64,000 nt of DNA from Pinus tabuliformis. Lineage: Eukaryota; Streptophyta; Pinopsida; Pinales; Pinaceae. Under the pieces are notes generated by a model that was given only the letters and a program-made list of their open reading frames with translations, did no database searches and was not told the origin of the DNA. Where the stretch lies: assembly GCA_031772625.1 (NCBI GenBank), contig CM062819.1, positions 1,230,299,070-1,230,363,069 on the forward strand. Reading direction: 5' to 3'. Made by a program: the position numbers and the translations under genes. Below are positions 1-11,272 of this stretch, in pieces; position 1 is the stretch's first letter; the number at the start of each line of letters is the position of its first letter.

Positions 1-1456
1 AAGTTACAGAAGTTTGCACATTTGACTGGACAGGTTGCGGTTGCTGGGGTGGACCAGAAACTACGGGTTGTCCAGCTTGAGGTACCAACTGCATACTTGG
101 CTGCAACACCTGTTGACCCTGTGATGGATCCCATACTAACATTCCAGGGTACTGACCCGTAACAGGTTGAGGATACTGAGATCCATAACCGGATTGAGGA
201 TAGGATTGATAATTGTAAGGTGTAGTTCCCATACTTGGAACATATGATTGGCCTTGAGGCGGTTGATAACCTTGACTCGAGTATTGACCTTGAGGTTGAT
301 AACCTTGAGGTAAATACTGATACTGGGGTTGACCTTGACCTTGAGGTTGGTACCCTTGAGGTTGATACCCTTGGGGTTGATACCCTTGGGGTTGCCATCC
401 TTGAGGTTGCCATCCTTGAGGTTGATATTGATACTGAGGTTGGCCCTGGGGTACATATTGAGGCTGGGGTTGACCTTGAGGCATGTATTGTGCCATAGGC
501 GCATACTGACCTTGAGGTTGCCCCCCAGACACGAATGGTGTACCTTGAGGTTGCCCCCCAGGCGTTAACTGAGGCTGCCCCCCAGGCGGTAATTGGCCAC
601 CTTGAGGTTGGGAAACGGGAACTGAACCTGACATCATATAAATGTCTCCTACACCCAATGGTATATTACCACTGTTTCCAGCTAATAACCCATGATCAAC
701 GGGTTGAGGAGATGCCCCCGCAAAGGTACCATAAAGTGCTTGATACCCAGTGGGAACAAAAGGACCGCCGTGTAAGAAAGATTCAGGACTTTGAGTAAAC
801 ACGGACGACTGACCAGACATATTTACAGGAGTATGAATACCTCCAGGTGGAAAAGGAGTACGAGGTGTAGAAAAACCTAGCCCAAAGTTGTCTAAATAAT
901 TGGTTAACGAAAGGTACCAAGTAGTACTTCTAGGAGGACTGTAAAAGATAGATTCACGCTCCCTTAGATCAATAGTAAGTTGATCTTCAAGGTTAGAGAC
1001 GCCTATTTCTTCCTCTGGAGCAAGTTCTTCGATAGCAATCAAACCAGTAGGAAGATTTTCGGTGATAATTCTTTCTATTCTCGGTGAATCTAGAACACTA
1101 GAAGTTGGAGTAACAGGTTCAGATATTTTAGGTTCTTCGCCTGTATCACTAGCAGACGAAAAACTACCAACAAGCTCAGAAACTGTAACAGCTTCGGGAT
1201 TATAACCTGTCTCTAAACTTTGGTAATCTGGATGGACTACCAAGGAAGATTCTCCTTCTTCAGGTGAACCTACTCTACTGCCACTAGGAGGAGTTACAAG
1301 GACCTTCAACCCTTCGTACTGACCCGGAATATCTTCTGGAGATCCACCCCGTGATCTACGGAGTTTTCTTAACAAATCTGTTCTGGTAACAATTTCAGGT
1401 GACTTGCCCCAAAGTCTACGGGACTGTCTCGGTAATTCCGCCACAGTTAAAAACTT
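1..1456 (-). CDS. Element Z 5' ORF, Q/P/G/Y-rich, runs off the window
   Basis: Reading the minus strand from about 1456 to base 1, I find one frame of about 485 codons with no stop. It starts after a TAA at 1459-1457. No ATG lies near its beginning; the best candidate is a GTG at 1444-1442 in a context (GTGGCG) that could be a mutated ATGGCG. The first 250 residues are Ser/Pro/Glu-rich and unremarkable. The later part is low complexity, built of short repeats such as YQPQG, WQPQG and GGQPQ. It lies 2 kb downstream of a primer site and LTR on the same strand. That is where Ogre/Tat elements carry an extra ORF1 or the start of gag. I cannot assign a function. It is the only long retroelement frame here without a stop, apart from most of chromovirus copy 1. 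Confidence 0.6.
341..425 (-). repeat. 15-bp tandem repeat encoding (Y/W)QPQG
   Basis: Five to six 15-bp units in a row, reading (Y/W)QPQG on the minus strand, with scattered degenerate copies on both sides (about 225-620). The repeat stays in frame with the surrounding open frame. Confidence 0.8.
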
Positions 1457-3442
1457 TTAACTACTACACACAAAAACAAAATAAAATTTCAAATCAAACC
1501 ACCTAAAGTCTCTAAAGAACCAAACAAATTTGAATCACATGCCTAAAGAATCTAGGGCGTCAAACCAAGCACAAACAGTAGCCTTCCAGATCGAAAGCGC
1601 TAGTTGGTGATGAAGCCCAACATCGCCGGATTCAGTACAGAAGTGGCGGGTGGAACAGTTACCCCGGCAACCTGCTTAATGAATAGACTGGACCAAGTTC
1701 CTCCACTTTAACCGTCTCGAGTGAAGTGAACCCCCCAGAAAATCCAAGTGAGTCTAGTCGACGTCTGCTCCAGGTACAGTGGGATCTTCCCTCCACTGTC
1801 ACCTCGGTAGAATCCTAAAGATAATGGTCACTAAGGTTACCAACCGCAACAAATGCACCTGGGGGAACAGTCTAAACTCCGACAGCACGCAAGGGCAGAG
1901 TAGCAAGCTCAATCCCCTTGCCGGCTCCTTGACAATAATCCAAGGTTTACCGACAAGTGACCCCTGACTCCTCGACAATGGTTAATCCGAGGTTTACCGT
2001 TTGTAATACGTGCGTGTCTGGCGTCGTTCCCAACGAGGGGGGATTGATCCCCTCACTGGTTCGGACACGAGCTCGTGCTTCTCCTTTAAGAGGAGCTTTC
2101 CCAGAGTGCAAATGAGACAATTGGATTTATTCTATCACAAGATAAGCTACTTGTTTGGTTTTGTTGTCTTGGAGAGTTAATTACTCACCTACTCCAAGAC
2201 ACTAGCCTGATCTAAATTGGTGTTTCAGAGCCCTAGTAAATAAAAGTTACTACGTCGATTTTACTTTAAGCGTTAATTTTATGGTTTTTCCTTACAGACA
2301 AAAGGTAGCGGAAGTGAAACCAATGGTGTGTAGACTCGACTCAAACCACTACAAAGATGCACCTAAGATGATTTACGCTACTTTCCTTTTTCAATGAAAT
2401 TCTTAACTAAGAGAGTTGAGAGATGCAAATTTTATAGAAAACAACTTTCTCAGTAAAGACAATCAAAGAAACAATTCTCTTTATCTTTTCAAGCATACAA
2501 ACATGACCACTCTTTACGTGCACAAAAAACTCTTTTTCTTTCAAAACTTTTCAAAGCCACTTGAAACAAAACTTTTCAAAGGAGATGTTTTTTATTTTCT
2601 CTTTTTAATAAAGCATATAAATCTATCTTAACAAAAATCAATCTCAAGAGCTATAAAATCTATGAAAACTTGACTCACAAGCAAATCGAAAGGGAAATTA
2701 CTCTAAGCAAACCTAACAAGGCAAAAGCTCACAAAGATGATTCTAGGTTGTTTTACTTGACCAAAATCAAGTCAAGGACCAGCTAATGCAGAATCAAAAG
2801 ACTAGTCAAAACAAAACTCAAATCTTTTTGTTCTTTTTGTAAAATGGAATTCAAGACTCAATTAACAAGTACTTCGAAATTTGGCCAAAGAGACGACTCA
2901 ATGGTAAGTTGCTCTCACAGGTAGACTTTATGACAGGTCTGACTTCTAAGAATGCTGACAAAACCAGAGAGATCTGAGGCTTGACAACTTCTACCGCCAA
3001 AGTCACTACAAGACCTACTCAAAAATCAAACCCTAGGGCTTAAACTTCTATGAAATCCACTAAAACACTCAATGCTATCGAAACAAGTTCAGGTGAAGAC
3101 CTTTGACAAGAGACTAATGAATCTGGGTAGTAAAAACTAAGAAAAAGCAAAAACTAAGAGAACAAATGCAAAAAATGAAATTTTCTCAAATTTTAGCAGG
3201 GGACGCAGGCAACCCGTTAGAACAGGTGCGGGCCCGCTCTGTGCACACAGCGACAGTGCGTCCAGGGACGCACTGTGTAATACTCAGAGGGTGCGTCCTA
3301 CTGGAAAACTCAAGAAAAACCAAAATAAATCTAACCCTAAGCTAACCCACCCAAAGACAAAGTCACAGAGCCAAAAACCAGAAAAATAAACCAATTTTCT
3401 CAGAGCAAAGTTCATACAAAGGAAAAGACTTTTCACATCAAT
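1457..3442 (-). other. Element Z leader between primer site and first ORF
   Basis: About 2 kb without a convincing coding frame. It includes a GC-rich patch (about 3195-3300) with repeated GGGACGCA/TGCGTCCC words, and a T-rich tract ending in GTAG just upstream (minus strand) of the ORF that looks like a plant 3' splice site. An intron here is possible but untested, because an in-frame TAA lies between that site and the ORF. Confidence 0.4.
3254..3275. repeat. Perfect GC-rich hairpin in the Z leader
   Basis: CAGTGCGTCC, a 2-base spacer (AG), then GGACGCACTG. The arms are perfect 10-base inverted repeats. The same GGGACGCA word recurs near 3198, 3290, 4271, 4299, 4337 and 4366. Confidence 0.8.
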
Positions 3443-3464
3443 GGAGTCCCCAGCGGAGTCGCCA
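3443..3464 (-). promoter_or_regulatory. Element Z primer binding site (tRNA-Arg-like)
   Basis: The minus strand reads TGGCGACTCCGCTGGGGAC immediately inside the LTR end, after a 3-base spacer. From memory this resembles the complement of a plant tRNA-Arg 3' end, as used by Ogre/Tat elements. I could not check it against a tRNA set. Confidence 0.7.
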
Positions 3465-3467
3465 ATT

Positions 3468-4421
3468 TGTCAGGTGGAAAGAGTCGATTGTGTGGACACA
3501 ACCAACCTCCCTAGGAGCCTAAGACTCTCTAGTGACAAACAAGACAAACAAGAGCAATCCTTCTCTAAACATGCATTTACTATATGGGAAATCAAGTGTT
3601 TAGATCCTACCTGTAATCCAACGCTGTTGTAGCAGTCCAGCTCCGCTGATCCGGATGAGCTCCTCCTTCACTTTGAAACCTGCATACACTAACAATCAAA
3701 CGATTAAATAGCACTTGATAATCTCATAGAATAAAACATATTTAACACATAGACCAAGGAGTACATGAAACAACTCATAAATAACAAGTCATTGAGAAGA
3801 ATGGAATCATTTGCATTAATAGGTAACAAAAGGAACAAATACAACCTGAGCCTTGGTGTTGTGCAAGTCCCTCCCAGGGTCCATCAAGAGTTCTCCTTTA
3901 CTTTGACAAAGCTCACCCACTTCCAAATAGAACAAGAAAAGATGGCAATCTCTCCTCACAAGCTTCTAAATGGGAGTCCTAATTCCTGCAGCATTTACCC
4001 TTAGAAATGTGTAGCTTCCAACCTCTCCTCCTTCTGGCCCAATGCCTGTATTTATAGTGCTCAAGAGGAAGTTAATCAGGTCCACCATCAATGGGATAAT
4101 CCCCTCTTTGGATGGGATAGCTCCCTTATTGATGGGATAAGTTCCTCTTTGGTAGGAGTGCATGAACCATCTGGAGGCGCTCAATACACGTCGAACAACC
4201 TTCTAGAATGCTCTAGAAATGACCACAAGTAACTTTTTAAAGATGAAACTTGCGCATTTTAACCTTTCCAGGGGGACGCACCTGCCCCTTTACATACAGA
4301 GCGTCCAAAGACGCAGATTTGGTGAACATTGGGTGCGTCCCCGCAGGTAAGGTTGAGAGAACCTGCGTCCCCAGAGATAAATACATTTAGAAAGACTTTC
4401 TCTCTTTTTTGGAGTTTGACA
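3468..4421 (-). repeat. Element Z 5' LTR
   Basis: On the minus strand the segment starts TGTCAAACTCC and ends CCACCTGACA, so the termini form a TGTCA/TGACA pair. The end is followed by a primer site. A TATA box (CTATAAATA) lies at 4057-4049 on the minus strand. GGGACGCA words occur both in the U3 part (about 4265-4380) and in the leader, linking LTR and leader to one element. The start boundary is inferred from the terminal repeat and from the place where the A extra-ORF frame stops making sense. The other LTR is outside the window, so the target duplication cannot be tested. Confidence 0.65.
4049..4057 (-). promoter_or_regulatory. TATA box in Z LTR
   Basis: CTATAAATA on the minus strand, a canonical plant TATA element inside the LTR. 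It would place transcription start near 4020. Confidence 0.6.
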
Positions 4422-6104
4422 TGGAGAGCAGAGGCATAAGACTTGCCTAAGAGGGTAGCATGACTGTTGATTGAGCCATACTAACTGTAAATAGTCATGG
4501 TGACATTTTTTAGTGTAACACGGAATATGCTCTTTCTTTCCTACTCTGGGTGGCTCTGCCTCTTCTACCCCTGGTGGTGATGAGGGTGGCGCTCCTTCCC
4601 TCTTCTCTGTTTCCTTGAGCCGGGCTTCTAAAGCCGATTGGCCTATCCTTCGTGTCCAAGTAGTTGTTTTTGGGCTTCCCCTCTCGTAGGTGACTGATAT
4701 TTTCGAGGGGGACCTCTCACTGGGTGAAGTAGGGGCATCCCCTATAGTGATTTGGTTGCTGGGTGGAGGCTGCGACTTGCCCGTTTTTATTCTCATACTT
4801 CTCCTAGCTTCAAAATGTAGAGGGGTCTCCCTCTTTCTCTTCTCCTTTGGCTTAGGAGGTGTACTGAGGGCGGCCAACACAGCTGCTGCCTCCCTTTCAT
4901 GAATGTCAGCCTTTTTCTCCTTGGGTTTTGCTCTTTCAGGGCTTCTTGTAGAGGACCCTGTTTTAGTTAATTTCGGGCTTCCTGTAGAAGACCCTGTTTT
5001 AGTCAATTTCGGGCTTCCTGTAGAAGACCCTTTTTTAGTCAATTTCGGGCTTCCTGTAGAAGACCCTTTCTCAGCTGATTTCGGGCTTCCTGTAGAAGCC
5101 GGCTTTGGTTTTCCTGTAGGAACAGGGGGCACCACCTTAGTTTGTTTTGCTGCATGTGTTTCACCTTGTGGCTTGGTTGAGGTTGCTGTCGAGGCACTTT
5201 TGCTGATGTGGACCTTCTCAGCCTTGTCCACTCTGCTTTGCAATCTTTTCTCCCTAGCTGTCAACATGGGTGTGGCACCCTCTTCTTCTTGTTTCTTCTC
5301 TTGATTTTTCTTCTGCTCCGTGGTCGTGGTCTTCTGGCCTTTGTCTTTCTTCCCTGCAGGCACGAACTCCTTCTCCTCACTGCTAGATGAACTGAGCTCT
5401 TCGGTCAGCATTTTTATATCCCCATCCCTGGTCAAATTTCTAAAGGATTCCCATGAGAGAGGAACCTTGTATGTGTGGAGTGCATCCTCCACAAGGAGTT
5501 TGATGAGTCCATGGTGGGCTACCTGGTCTGGTATGCCTTCTTTCAGCTTGGTGGCACACTCAATCAGAGACTGTAGTAGAAAGTATGGGAGACTGAGTTT
5601 GTTTTCTACATGCAGGTCCATCTGGTGCCTTAATTCCGTGAGTAACCGAAAATGGTACTCATAGACGATGCTAAAACGGCCTTCACAGGTGATGTACCTC
5701 ATAATCTGCAGGCTAACTTCATTCCACGGTGGCAGTAAACTGGTTCTACGAACCCCATTTTTATCTTCTGAGAATTCCTCCTCTGGTGGAAAGAATGCTT
5801 TCTTAGCCTGTTGGCTCAATTTTCTTTCTTCTTTATCCCATGGTAATCCCATTGGGAGCCCAGTAACTCGGCTGATAAATTGTGGCGTGACTTTAAGACT
5901 CAAACCCCTGAAGTTAACAGTGGCTAATGTTTTGGATTTCGGCCTTAGAGCTTGCAAAAACTCCTCTGCCACGTCATCGTCATAGCCCTGCAATTTATCA
6001 CAGAATGTTATCCATTGCGCTCGCGTGAAGAGCTCCAACACCTCCGGATTTTCTCTTAGATTGGTGGAGTCGGTTGGTTCCCTTCTGATGAACCCACCCG
6101 TCAT
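4422..6104 (-). pseudogene. Element A extra ORF downstream of pol, truncated by Z
   Basis: An open minus-strand frame begins at ATG 6104. Residues about 25-230 form a conserved domain also seen in E, F1 and F2: a QW..F..KLQGYD segment, then GLPMGLPW, then YITCEGRF followed by YHFRLL and LPYFLL. From memory this resembles the domain listed as putative plant transposon protein (Pfam PF20167). Next come an acidic Ser/Glu run, a long Lys/Ser/Thr/Pro-rich region with 12-residue GSSTGSPKLTKT repeats, and a basic stretch (KEKRKR) that could be a nuclear signal. I see no signal peptide or membrane segment. The frame nominally runs to 4290, but the last 44 codons come from the Z LTR, so the real gene is cut at 4422 and its 3' part lies outside the window. 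Placement after integrase on the same strand fits an Athila-type additional ORF. Function unknown. Confidence 0.7.
4939..5118 (-). repeat. 36-bp coding tandem repeat, five units
   Basis: Units begin at 4939, 4975, 5011, 5047 and 5083 with exact 36-bp spacing. Each encodes a variant of GSSTGSPKLTKT in the A extra ORF and contains the word TTCCTGTAGAA or a close variant. Confidence 0.9.
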
Positions 6105-7508
6105 GATGAAAAATCTGCAACGTTAACTGGAGGTGGTGGGTGTGGAAGAAAATTGACTAACTGGGACAGAGCGTAGAATTACGCCTCTGTCATGCATACA
6201 ACTCACGACACTTATCCCCCGAGGATCTTAACACCGCTTGATTATACTGACATCCTGTAGGACGACAATTCATGCACCAGCAAACAATATTTGCAAAATA
6301 TTTCTACGACCAGACTGTAGACGTCGATTCTGCCACCCTCAAAACCAATTGCATGAAAGGTTCAAGCTTACCTTTTTAATCTGCCACCTTTTGACGTGAG
6401 GAACCCGATTTCCTGTAGAGACAGCTTTCCTGTAGAAGCCGCCTTCCTGTAGAAGCAGCGCGCGAATTCCGGAAGATACTGCAGTGGGTCTGCGCTCTCT
6501 GGGCTGCTTAACAGGCGTTCAGATGGCCAAAGACTCGGAGTTTCGAGCTGCAGAGGGATTCGAATGATCACTCGAGTTTCAAACGGTGACTGATAAATGC
6601 ATGGGGTGGCAATCTAGCCGATTAGATTTGAATTCGGCGGAATCCGTGGCGCGGGGGTGAGCTGTCCCTGCCGCACCGTTGGACGACGTCATCTCATCAT
6701 TTTTCTGCAAGTTCCCTTACTGCCGCATCATTCCCCATAGATCCGCCGCCGTCATTTCTGTTAAACCCGTTTCTCTGCGACTGGATGGTTCTCACGTGTG
6801 CGCTGCCCGTTCCTTTTTGCCACGACCACCGTTCAAACATCCGACTAGACCACTGACTGGTCGACGTGGCCAGTCGAATGGCCATACAACCGCTCAACCC
6901 ATTCACTTTTCACTTGCAAACATTTCAAAGTAAAATTCATGCAATCCGACGGAAGAAAGGGTCAAGGCACTTACCTGTGCAGCCTCAACACGATTTTCAG
7001 CCTTTTGGACGACGATGAGTGGATTCATTTGCTGCTGGTGGTTCTGCATAGGCTCGGAGGTTCATATTCGCAGGCCGCTGACGATATATTTGAAGCTTCG
7101 GCTGCATGCGCCCGCGCGATCCTTGCATGTTGCAGGCGGTGGAATGGTGTGCACTCTAGTTGGCCTAACTGCTACGGGACTTCTGCAGGATGTCCTGTAG
7201 CAGTTTTTCCTCCTCGGGTGCATGCTGCACGCCGAAGGCAGGGGCCTCACGATCACGCTCACAGAGCTCATGGCTAGCTGGGATGGATATGGTATGACAT
7301 CTCAGCGTTTTTATTTCAAAAAAAAAATTGCTTTCGCTTGATACTCAATGATCTGCTTTGATGGTGCAGGTATCTTCATTGCATGTCGACAGGGGTGGTA
7401 GAGCGAGGTGACAGCAGTGTGGACGGGTGAAAATAGTAGTTTGCATGCGTCCAAACCGATCCTTGGTCATTAGATCTTCTCATATAATCAGTTCCGGGCC
7501 GTCGAAAA

Positions 7509-7640
7509 CCTCTACAGGAAGTTTCCTGTAGAAATACAGAACTTTCCTGTAGAAAGTCTGTGCTTCCTGTAGAAAGTCTGCGACTTCCTGTAGAAAGTCT
7601 GCAACTTCCTCTAGAAGGTCTGTAACTTCCTGTAGAAGAC
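7509..7640 (-). repeat. About 21-bp repeat array around TTCCTGTAGAA
   Basis: Six or seven imperfect units of roughly 21 bp, each centred on TTCCTGTAGAAAGTCTG or a variant. Because 21 bp is seven codons, the minus-strand frame 7773-7480 reads as heptads such as EVADFLQ. The frame may be coincidental, but the repeat is real. Confidence 0.85.
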
Positions 7641-7864
7641 TAGGCTGGATGAAATCGTGCCCATACCTTGGAGAAGATGAGTATTCTTTGAGGAAGTGCT
7701 GGTGAGGTCTCCTGGCAGCATGATAAGGATCCTTGACTCTGAGTTGAGAGACCTCCTCTCCTTCATAGAACACCTACAACCTGCATGCATGAACATATTA
7801 TAAACTTGTTGTCCCTACCTTCTTTTGCATATTGTTTTTTTTTCTCTTTTTTTTTTTTTTTAAA

Positions 7865-8084
7865 AGACAATAGGGGCGCCTCAATGAGGTTTTCAACCCT
7901 ACCACCTGCCTTGGGAGCCTCAGAAAGGTTTTCACCCAAGGATCTTTATTATTTTTCTCTTTTTTTTTTTTTTGAAAGACAATAAGGGCGCCTCAATGAG
8001 GTTTTCACCCCTACCACCTGCCTTGGGAGCCTCAGAAAGGTTTTCACCCAAGGATATTTATTATTATTATTTTTTTTTTAGATC
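7865..8084. repeat. 113-bp tandem duplication with poly-T boundaries
   Basis: Two nearly identical units start at 7865 and 7978, each ending in a long T run. Inside each unit the minus strand carries two related sub-repeats of the form GGTGAAAACCT followed by TGAGG and a CCC. It lies directly downstream of A pol. Confidence 0.9.
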
Positions 8085-8086
8085 TT

Positions 8087-11000
8087 TCAGGGTATGCCCA
8101 AAGTAGAGGCAGAACCCTTCTCTATGACCAACACTGACTTCTCCATGGTTTTGATGAACTCTTGTCTTGAGAGAGGTTTCCTGTAGATCTTAAATCGATG
8201 TCCATTGACAAGCATGGGGATGGCCTCCTCATCAATGGTCCGAATAAGAACAGATCCATTGTCATTACATTTTTCCACTGCATACGGTCCCAGCTATCTG
8301 GTTCTCAGCTTCCCCTTGAAATCTTTGTGCCTGGAGTCATACAACAATGCCCAATCTCCTGGCTGGAATTGCTTGTCATTGAGGTGTTGTTCATGCCACA
8401 CATTCCTCTGATGTTGAACCACCTCTGAGTGAATTAGGGCCTGCATTCGGTGCTCGTCCAGTCCATTCAGCTGCAATAACCTTTCTTGCTGTGCATGGCT
8501 GAGATCTAGGTCTAGCTGAGCTGCCATCCTCAAAGTGTTATATTCAAATTCAATGGATAGCAAATCTTTCTTCCCATAGACCAGCTCATAAGGTGTGAAG
8601 CCGGTGGTGGTCTTCCAAGTGGTGTTGTAAGCCCAGGTGGCCTCAACCAGGTGATCTGCCCAATCTTTCCTACTGCTGCTCACCACCTTAGTCAAAATCC
8701 CTTCCAATGCTCGGTTGGTGACTTCCACTTGCCCATTTGCCTGTGGATGATAGGGGGTGGAAGTCCTATGCCTGATTTTGTGATGAGCCAATAGGTCTTC
8801 AATTAAGTTGGATGTGAACTGGCTTCCTTGATCAGTGACCAGCTCTCTGGGGTAGCCAAATTTGTAGAAGATGTTCTCTCTTAAGAACTCAGCCACCTTT
8901 TCTTCTGTTGCTGCTTTGATTGCTTTAGTCTCTGCCCACTTTGTTAGGTAGTCGGTGCACACAATGATGTAAGACCTTTGCCTCGAAGGAGGGTTGATTG
9001 GACCCACAAAGTCCATACCCCACTTCTCAAATGGCTCAAGAGTCACTTGAGGTTGGAGAGGCATCTCATCCCTTTGAGTCGGTTTCCCCATTCTTTGGCA
9101 TCGGTCACATTGGCTGATATACCTTCTGACATCTTGATGAAGTGTGGGCCAATAGTAGCCTGCCTGCAGGATTTTGAAGGCAGTCCTTTTTGCTGCAAAA
9201 TGTTCTCCACAAGGCCCATCATGACAGGTGAGGAGGATATCAAAGATTTCCTCCTCCCTTACACAATGCCTTAAGATCTGATCAGGGCCAAGCTTGAACA
9301 GGTTGCCCCCAATCCAAGTAAATGAGGCACTTTTTCTGATGATTCTGCTCTTCTCTCTTGAAGATAGGTGCGGAGGGAACTGTGCTGAAACAAGGTAGTT
9401 TGCTATATCAGCAAACCATGGAGAGAGTACTGAGATAGCAAACAGATGTTCATCGGGCATCTGGTCATCCACTGTTCCATCCTCACCTGCAGATAAATCC
9501 AATCTAGATAAAAAGTCAGCAACAACATTTTCTTTACCTGGTTTGTCAACAATGGTCAAATCAAACTGCTGCAACAAAAGTAACCATCTAATAATACGAG
9601 CATTCACATCTGGTTTATTCATTAAATATCTAATTGCAGCATGATCCGTATGGACAAATGTTTGATAGCTAGTGATATAATGTCGGAACTTGTTCAGTGC
9701 ATGGACCACAACCAAGAATTCTTTCTCGGTTACAGTGTAATTCAATTCAGCTTTGGATAAGTTCTTGCTAACAAAGTAAATGGCATATGGAAGTTTTTGT
9801 TCAACTTGTCCTAAAGCTGCCCCTATGGCTTTGTTTGGGGAATCAGTGTGGATGTGGAAAGGTAGGGCCCAGTTTGGACCTATCAAGATTGGGGCAGACA
9901 CTAACTTGTCCTTTAATTCGTTCAGAGCCCTCTGACAATCGCCAGACCAATTAAACTCCACATCTTTTGCCAACAGGCCAAACAATGGTGAGGCTAGCTT
10001 GCTGAAGTCTTTAATGAATCTCCTGTAATACCCTGCTAATCCTAAGAAACTCCGAACATCCCTTACCTTTTGGGGAGGTGGAACCTTCTTGATGAGAGCA
10101 ATTTTGTTAGGATCCACTTGTAACCCTTGGCAAGAAATGGTATGGCCTAGCACGGTCCCTTCAGTCATCAAGAATTCACATTTTTCGGGACTAAGGGACA
10201 GGTTCATCTCAATGCATTTGGTTAGGACTTTTCCCAGATTGGACAATGCTTCCTGGAAGTTGGACCCATAAGGAGTGAAGTCATCCATATAGATTTCCAC
10301 CGCATCATGGACCAGCTCAGAAAAGATACTCAAGAAAGCTCTCTGGAAAGTAGCAGGAGCATTGCATAGCCCAAAGGGAAGAACTCGGTAGGCAAAAGTA
10401 CCCCAAGGACAAGTGAAGGTGGTCTTATCTTGGTCTTCCGAGCTGATTTGGATTTGGTTGTACCCGCTAAACCCATCTAGGAAAGAGAAGAACTTCTTTC
10501 CTGCCAGTCCATCCAACACTTGATCTATGAAAGGTAGAGGGAAATGGTCTTTCTTGGTAGCTTTTTTCAGTTCTCGGTAGTCCACACAGATTCTCCACTT
10601 CCCATTTTTCTTGGGAACCAACACCAGAGGGGACACCCATTCACTATTGGAGATGGGGTAAATGAATCCGGCATCCAACAGTTTTTGCAATTCTTCCTTG
10701 ACAATGTCCTTAAGGGCTGGATTCATTCTCCTCTGGGGCTGCCTAACCGGTTTACAATCCTCTTTGATGTATATGTGATGGGTACAGACCGAAGGATGGA
10801 CTCCTTTCATCTCCTTATAGCTCCAAGCAAAAGCATCTAGATGACTAGCCAACAGGTTACACAGCTCCTTTTCCTGGGAAGGAGATAGGGAGGAGCTGAT
10901 CTTTAATGTTCTCTCAGGATCGAACTCTACATTCTTGACTCTGGGAGTGACAGGGTCAGTTGCACAAAGGTCCACTAAGGTGCTGGCTTGGGCATCCTCC

Positions 11001-11272
11001 ACCAATTTCTCCAAGGATAGTGCACCGGGAGGTGGATTCTGGATCAATGTCTCAATCAAGTCATCCTCGGTTGGGGGGTCTCTTCTAGTGGTGTCTAGGG
11101 TGCACAAAGGTGCTGAGTACACCTCGTCTTCTTCTCCTTCCTCCAACCAAAGTGGTAAGTCATGCTCTAAGGAGGGTTGGGCAGGAAGGTATAGGACTAG
11201 TTGCTTGGACATAGGACCATTTTTGATGGTCATGTTTCCTGCACGGCAACTTATGTATGCATCTGCAGTGGC
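8087..11272 (-). pseudogene. pol: Element A reverse transcriptase, RNase H and integrase
   Basis: The minus-strand frame 11233-8294 continues past one TAG (8296-8294) into 8278-8087. Element E has Trp at that TAG (RTRWLGPY), so it is a Trp codon turned stop. In order: RT with CVDYRELKKATKKDHFPLP, FLDGFSGYNQI and a YMDDF active site; RNase H with HTDS and VHTDHAAIRYL; an integrase zinc region (CHDG...H, then CDRCQRMG); and the DDE core with MDFVGP, VTDQGSQF and NGQVEVTNRALEGIL. The DHFPLPFIDQ and GYNQI signatures match the Athila branch of Ty3/gypsy. Apart from the stop, all catalytic motifs are present. It follows the protease segment after a second Trp-to-stop at about 11276. Confidence 0.9.

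Larger units (their letters stand above)
6105..8086 (-). other. Element A non-coding region between pol and extra ORF
   Basis: About 2 kb without an intact gene. It contains three TTCCTGTAGA words near 6410-6460, a moderately GC-rich stretch at about 6640-7290, a 21-bp repeat array (7509-7640) and a 113-bp tandem duplication (7865-8084). I recognise no protein domain here. Confidence 0.6.

Noticed and set aside
235-798. Plus-strand Leu/Glu/Val-rich frames and the minus ORF 136-504
   Set aside because: Off-frame reading of the 15-bp repeat; the uninterrupted frame is the other minus-strand phase.
4290-4421. Last 44 codons of the A extra ORF frame
   Set aside because: They are read from the Z LTR and contain no homology, so they are not part of the original protein.
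4690-5985. Plus-strand frames of 70-133 codons
   Set aside because: Shadows of the A extra ORF on the opposite strand.
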